From: JAWLCQ01 sp041687095 | GTDB lineage: Bacteria > Planctomycetota > Phycisphaerae > SM23-33 | Direction: 5' to 3' | Assembly (NCBI GenBank): GCA_041687095.1 | Contig: JAWLCQ010000211.1 | Location: 1-7,582, forward strand | Length of the DNA stretch: 7,582 nucleotides | Shown: piece after piece, positions 4,687 to 7,582 of the stretch | How positions within the stretch are numbered: position 1 is the stretch's first letter | Layout of the letters: each line of letters starts with the position of its first letter | Translations under genes and position numbers: made by a program | Notes under the pieces: generated by a model | Seen by the model: only the letters and a program-made list of their open reading frames with translations | Told to the model about the DNA's origin: nothing | Database searches by the model: none

Positions 4687-6513
4687 ATGAGGCGAGGACT
4701 GCTGGCGAGTCGTGAGGAGTTGAAGGCACTGCGGGAGCGGATCGCGACGCCCCCGTTCGACGCCATTTTCGATCGCCTGCTGCGGCGGTGCGATCTGATC
4801 CTCGAGTCCATGCCCCTCACCGAGCCCCACTGGCGCGCCCTCGCCGCCCAAGGCCAGTTCGGCGCCGCCCTCCAGACCGCCCGCACCAGCCAGGGCCGCA
4901 TGCTCGACCTCCTCATCGCCCACCACCTCGACCGCAACTTCGCCTACCGCGACCGCGCCATCGAGGAACTCCAGAACCTCCTGTCCTGGAGCACGTGGGT
5001 GGACCCGTCCCACCCCGACCTCCCCGCCGACCTCACCACCGGCGAAGCCGCCACCGCCGTCGCCCTCGCCGCCGACTGGCTGTGGGAGGACCTCTGCGAA
5101 ACCGACCAGCACCGCGTCCGCGAAGCCCTCCGCGTCAAGGCCATCGAGCCCTACCTCCACGGGGTCGCCGCCAACGCCTGGTGGTACGACTGCTACCACA
5201 ACTGGAACACCGTCGTCAACGGCGGGATCGGGCTCGCCGCCCTGGCGCTGAGCGACGAGGACGACGACGCCCGCAAGGCGCTGGGACTGGCCGAACAGGG
5301 GCTCCGGCACTTCTTCGACGCCCTCGGCCGCGAGGGCGGATGGGACGAGGGCACGAGCTACTGGGGCTACGCCATGCGCTACGCCCTGCTGTACGGGGAG
5401 GCGAGGCGGAGGGTGCTGGATGACGGGCGGGTGCTGTTTGCCCGCGGGATGGACGCGACGGGGCAGTTCCCCGTCTACTTCACGCCCAACGGGCAGGCGA
5501 CGAGCTTCGGGGACGCCCCGGGCGTCCCGCTCCAGGGGGCCCTCTACCTCTTCTGCCGCGACCACGGCCGCCCCGAACTGCTGTGGTGGCTGGACACCTA
5601 CACCTTCCAGCGCGACCTGCAGTCCACCGGCTGGTCGATGGCGGGGATGGCGATGCTGTTCCGCCCGGTGGGTGTCCGGACGCCCGACGCCCCCCCGATG
5701 GACCCGCTGAAGGTCTTCCACGCCATCGGCTGGGCCGCCCTCGCCGACCACTGGCCCCGCCCCTCGCTCTACGTCGCCGCCAAAACCGGCGACCTCTCCG
5801 CCAACCACTCCCAGCGGGACATGAACTCCCTGCAGATCCAGGCGGGCGGGGAGATCCTCCTGACCGATCCGGGCAGCGGGCGGTACTCGCCCGAGTACTT
5901 CTCCGACCGCCGCAACGAGTTCTACGAGGTCCAGGCCCGCGCCCACAACACCATCACGATCGGCGAGGAGGACCACCGCATCGACGCGCAGGGCCAGATC
6001 GCCGACTCCCGCTGCGACGACCACTACCGCTGGGTCCTGTGCGACTCCGGGGAGGCGTGCGGGCTGGGCGTGACGTTCCTCCGCCACGTCGTGCTGCTCG
6101 TGGACCCCAAGAGCCAGTCCGGGCTGGGCGTCGTCGTGCTCGACGAGGTCGAGACCGGCAGCCCCGAGAAGATCGAGCTGTTCTGGCACACCCGCGGGAC
6201 GGTCGAACTCTCCGGGCAGGACAGTACCGGGACCATCACCGGCCAGCGCTCCGCCCTCTGGTTCGCCTTGCGCGGCAGCGCCCCCATTGCGGTGGAGCAG
6301 ACGGCCCACAACTCCGACCACATCCTGCATGTGACGGGCGGGGCGATGGAGCGGACGTACCTCCTGAGCGTCTTCGCCCCCGCCCGCCCCACCGGACCGG
6401 TGGGCCTGGCCCCCACCGACGACGGCGGCCTGCGCGTCCGCGCCGGCCTGGCCGACCTCACCTTCCGCCCCGTCCGCCGCCGGCTGGAACTGACGAACGT
6501 CGAACTGCACTGA
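4687..6513 (+). CDS. Heparinase II/III-like protein (putative polysaccharide or oligosaccharide lyase)
   Basis: 608 aa with the two-part build of heparinase II/III-like proteins: a helical, alginate-lyase-like N-terminal half (about 1-330) and a beta-sandwich C-terminal half (about 355-600). Visible motifs are YHNWNTVVNGGIGLAAL (170-186), holding H171 and N172, which resemble the catalytic Asn/His of this superfamily; GGWDEGTSYWGYA (217-229), with Y225 in the position of the usual catalytic Tyr; ANHSQRDMNSLQIQAGGE (372-389) followed by TDPGSG, the family's conserved C-terminal entry; and AHNTITIG (419-426), with H420. These assignments are by motif position and not by alignment. Known members cleave heparin/heparan sulfate or alginate oligomers by beta-elimination; the substrate here cannot be read. 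No signal peptide is seen (MRRGLLASREEL), so it may act in the cytoplasm on imported oligosaccharides. The start is supported by AAGGAAGG seven bases upstream of ATG. The stop TGA (6511-6513) is eight bases before the next gene, forming an operon. Confidence 0.85.
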   Translation: MRRGLLASREELKALRERIATPPFDAIFDRLLRRCDLILESMPLTEPHWRALAAQGQFGAALQTARTSQGRMLDLLIAHHLDRNFAYRDRAIEELQNLLSWSTWVDPSHPDLPADLTTGEAATAVALAADWLWEDLCETDQHRVREALRVKAIEPYLHGVAANAWWYDCYHNWNTVVNGGIGLAALALSDEDDDARKALGLAEQGLRHFFDALGREGGWDEGTSYWGYAMRYALLYGEARRRVLDDGRVLFARGMDATGQFPVYFTPNGQATSFGDAPGVPLQGALYLFCRDHGRPELLWWLDTYTFQRDLQSTGWSMAGMAMLFRPVGVRTPDAPPMDPLKVFHAIGWAALADHWPRPSLYVAAKTGDLSANHSQRDMNSLQIQAGGEILLTDPGSGRYSPEYFSDRRNEFYEVQARAHNTITIGEEDHRIDAQGQIADSRCDDHYRWVLCDSGEACGLGVTFLRHVVLLVDPKSQSGLGVVVLDEVETGSPEKIELFWHTRGTVELSGQDSTGTITGQRSALWFALRGSAPIAVEQTAHNSDHILHVTGGAMERTYLLSVFAPARPTGPVGLAPTDDGGLRVRAGLADLTFRPVRRRLELTNVELH

Positions 6514-6521
6514 GGAGAACC

Positions 6522-7582
6522 ATGCCCACACTGAAGGTATCACGAGAGATCCCCCTGGACGACCGCTATGACGTCATCGTCGCCGGGGGCGGGCCCGCGG
6601 GGTGCACCGCCGCCGTCGCCGCCGCCCGCGAGGGGGCCAGGACCCTGCTCATCGAGCAGACCGGCGCCCTGGGCGGGATGGGGACCAGCGGGCTCGTCCC
6701 CGCGTGGTGCCCCTTCGGGGACAAGGAGAAGATCATCTACCGCGGGCTCGCCGAGCGCGTCTTCCGCGAGTCGCAGAAGGGCGTCCCGCACGTCCCCCCC
6801 CAACAGCTCGACTGGGTGCCCATCAACCCCGAGCAGCTCAAGCGCGTCTATGACGACCTGCTCACCGAGGCGGGCGTGGACGTGCTGTTCCACACGTTCA
6901 TCGGGGGCGTCGAGGCCGACGGGGCCGGACGCCTCACCGCCCTGCTCGCCGCCAACAAGGCCGGGCTCACCGCGTTCACCGCCAAGGTGTTCGTGGACGC
7001 CACCGGCGACGCGGACCTCGCCGCCTGGGCCGGGGCCCAGTTCCACAAGGGCGACGACCGGACCGGGGAGATGCAGCCGGTCACCCACTGCTTCATCCTC
7101 TCGAACGTCAACAGCTTCGGAGTCTTCAGCGGCCTCCACCGCCGCGAGGGCAAGAACCCCGCCCTGCTCACCGCCCAGTCCGACAAGTACCCGCTGGTGA
7201 AGGATGCGCACTTCTGCAACTGCCTCATCGGGCCCGACACGATGGGCTTCAACAGCGGGCACATGTGGAACGTGGACAACACCGACCCGTGGAGCGTGTC
7301 GAAGTCGATGATCGACGGGCGCAGGCTCGTCGCCCAGTTCCGCGACGGGCTCGCCGAGTTCGCCCCCGAGGTCTTCGGGGCGGCGTTCATCGCCTCCACC
7401 GGCTCGCTGATGGGCGTCCGCGAGACGCGGCGGATCGTGGGCGACTACGTGCTCACCGTGGAGGACTGGCTGGCGCGGCGGACGTTCGACGACGAGATCT
7501 GCCGCAACTGCTACTACATCGACATCCACACCGCCGTCAGCGAGATCGACCAGGCCCGCCAGGGCGTCCCCGGCCTCCACGA
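6522..7582 (+). CDS. FAD-dependent oxidoreductase (PF12831-like), 3' end beyond the window
   Basis: Open from ATG 6522 to the window edge (353 codons, no stop), so the C-terminus is missing. The Rossmann FAD-binding signature is clear: YDVIVAGGGPAGCTAAVAAA (16-35) with the GGGPAG loop at 22-27 and E45 ending the second strand. TGALGGMGTSGLV (47-59) follows, typical of the FAD_oxidored family, then VFVDATGDADLAAWAG (156-171), the second dinucleotide-contacting segment, and LMGVRETRRIVGDYVLT (296-312), a hallmark of this family. Members are flavoproteins common in carbohydrate-degrading gene clusters of Planctomycetota and relatives; most have no defined substrate. No signal peptide is visible. 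AGGAGA (6513-6518) overlaps the upstream stop and lies three bases before ATG, so it is very likely co-transcribed and possibly translationally coupled with the heparinase-like gene. Oxidation of a sugar or of an unsaturated product of the neighbour is an inference only. Confidence 0.9.
   Translation, partial: MPTLKVSREIPLDDRYDVIVAGGGPAGCTAAVAAAREGARTLLIEQTGALGGMGTSGLVPAWCPFGDKEKIIYRGLAERVFRESQKGVPHVPPQQLDWVPINPEQLKRVYDDLLTEAGVDVLFHTFIGGVEADGAGRLTALLAANKAGLTAFTAKVFVDATGDADLAAWAGAQFHKGDDRTGEMQPVTHCFILSNVNSFGVFSGLHRREGKNPALLTAQSDKYPLVKDAHFCNCLIGPDTMGFNSGHMWNVDNTDPWSVSKSMIDGRRLVAQFRDGLAEFAPEVFGAAFIASTGSLMGVRETRRIVGDYVLTVEDWLARRTFDDEICRNCYYIDIHTAVSEIDQARQGVPGLH

Noticed and set aside
3052..6543. 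1163-codon open frame on the minus strand spanning the IS and the heparinase-like gene
   Set aside because: It is antisense to two recognisable proteins and has Gly/Val/Glu-rich low-complexity translation; a GC-content artefact.
6568..7200. 210-codon Ser/Pro/Arg-rich frame inside the FAD oxidoreductase region
   Set aside because: It is an out-of-frame shadow; the true frame starts at 6522, shows clear FAD-binding motifs and continues past the window end.

Overview
The window is very GC-rich DNA with C/G-ending codons, so reading frames stay open on both strands almost everywhere. It looks like a free-living Gram-negative-type bacterium. The PF12831-type FAD oxidoreductase next to a heparinase II/III-like protein, the IS1182-type transposase and the abundant GC-rich palindromic repeats would suit Planctomycetota (e.g. 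Phycisphaerae) or a similar phylum such as Armatimonadota. That placement is inference from style and was not tested by any search.

Layout. (1) 122-2011, minus strand: a complete DsbD-like transmembrane thiol:disulfide reductase with signal peptide, periplasmic domain, eight-helix membrane domain and C-terminal thioredoxin domain. Bases 1-121 hold a small hairpin and possibly the first codons of another minus-strand gene. (2) 2012-3136: about 1.1 kb with no credible gene, mostly a mosaic of repeats. Two ~165 bp elements with inverted ends flank a seven-copy 18-bp tandem array. A ~336 bp inverted repeat and a shortened second copy of the 18-bp array follow. Most module boundaries carry a mini-palindrome, GGGGGTC-AGGA-GACCCCC or its TCCT reverse. 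(3) 3137-4427: an IS1182-like insertion sequence with 17-bp terminal inverted repeats, placed at one of these boundaries. Its transposase has lost the segment that should carry the second catalytic Asp. (4) 4428-4686: three more short repeat units in the opposite orientation, a hairpin, a 14-bp duplication and a possible promoter. (5) 4687-6513 and 6522 to the window end, plus strand: a two-gene operon of a heparinase II/III-like protein and an FAD-dependent oxidoreductase cut off by the window edge.

The two outer blocks are ordinary genes: extracytoplasmic thiol reduction on the left, and possibly uronic-acid polysaccharide or oligosaccharide catabolism on the right. They read away from each other, with the repeat/IS island between their 5' ends. 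The most unusual part of the window is this modular palindromic repeat island and how the IS sits in it. I see no defence system, CRISPR array, tRNA or rRNA.
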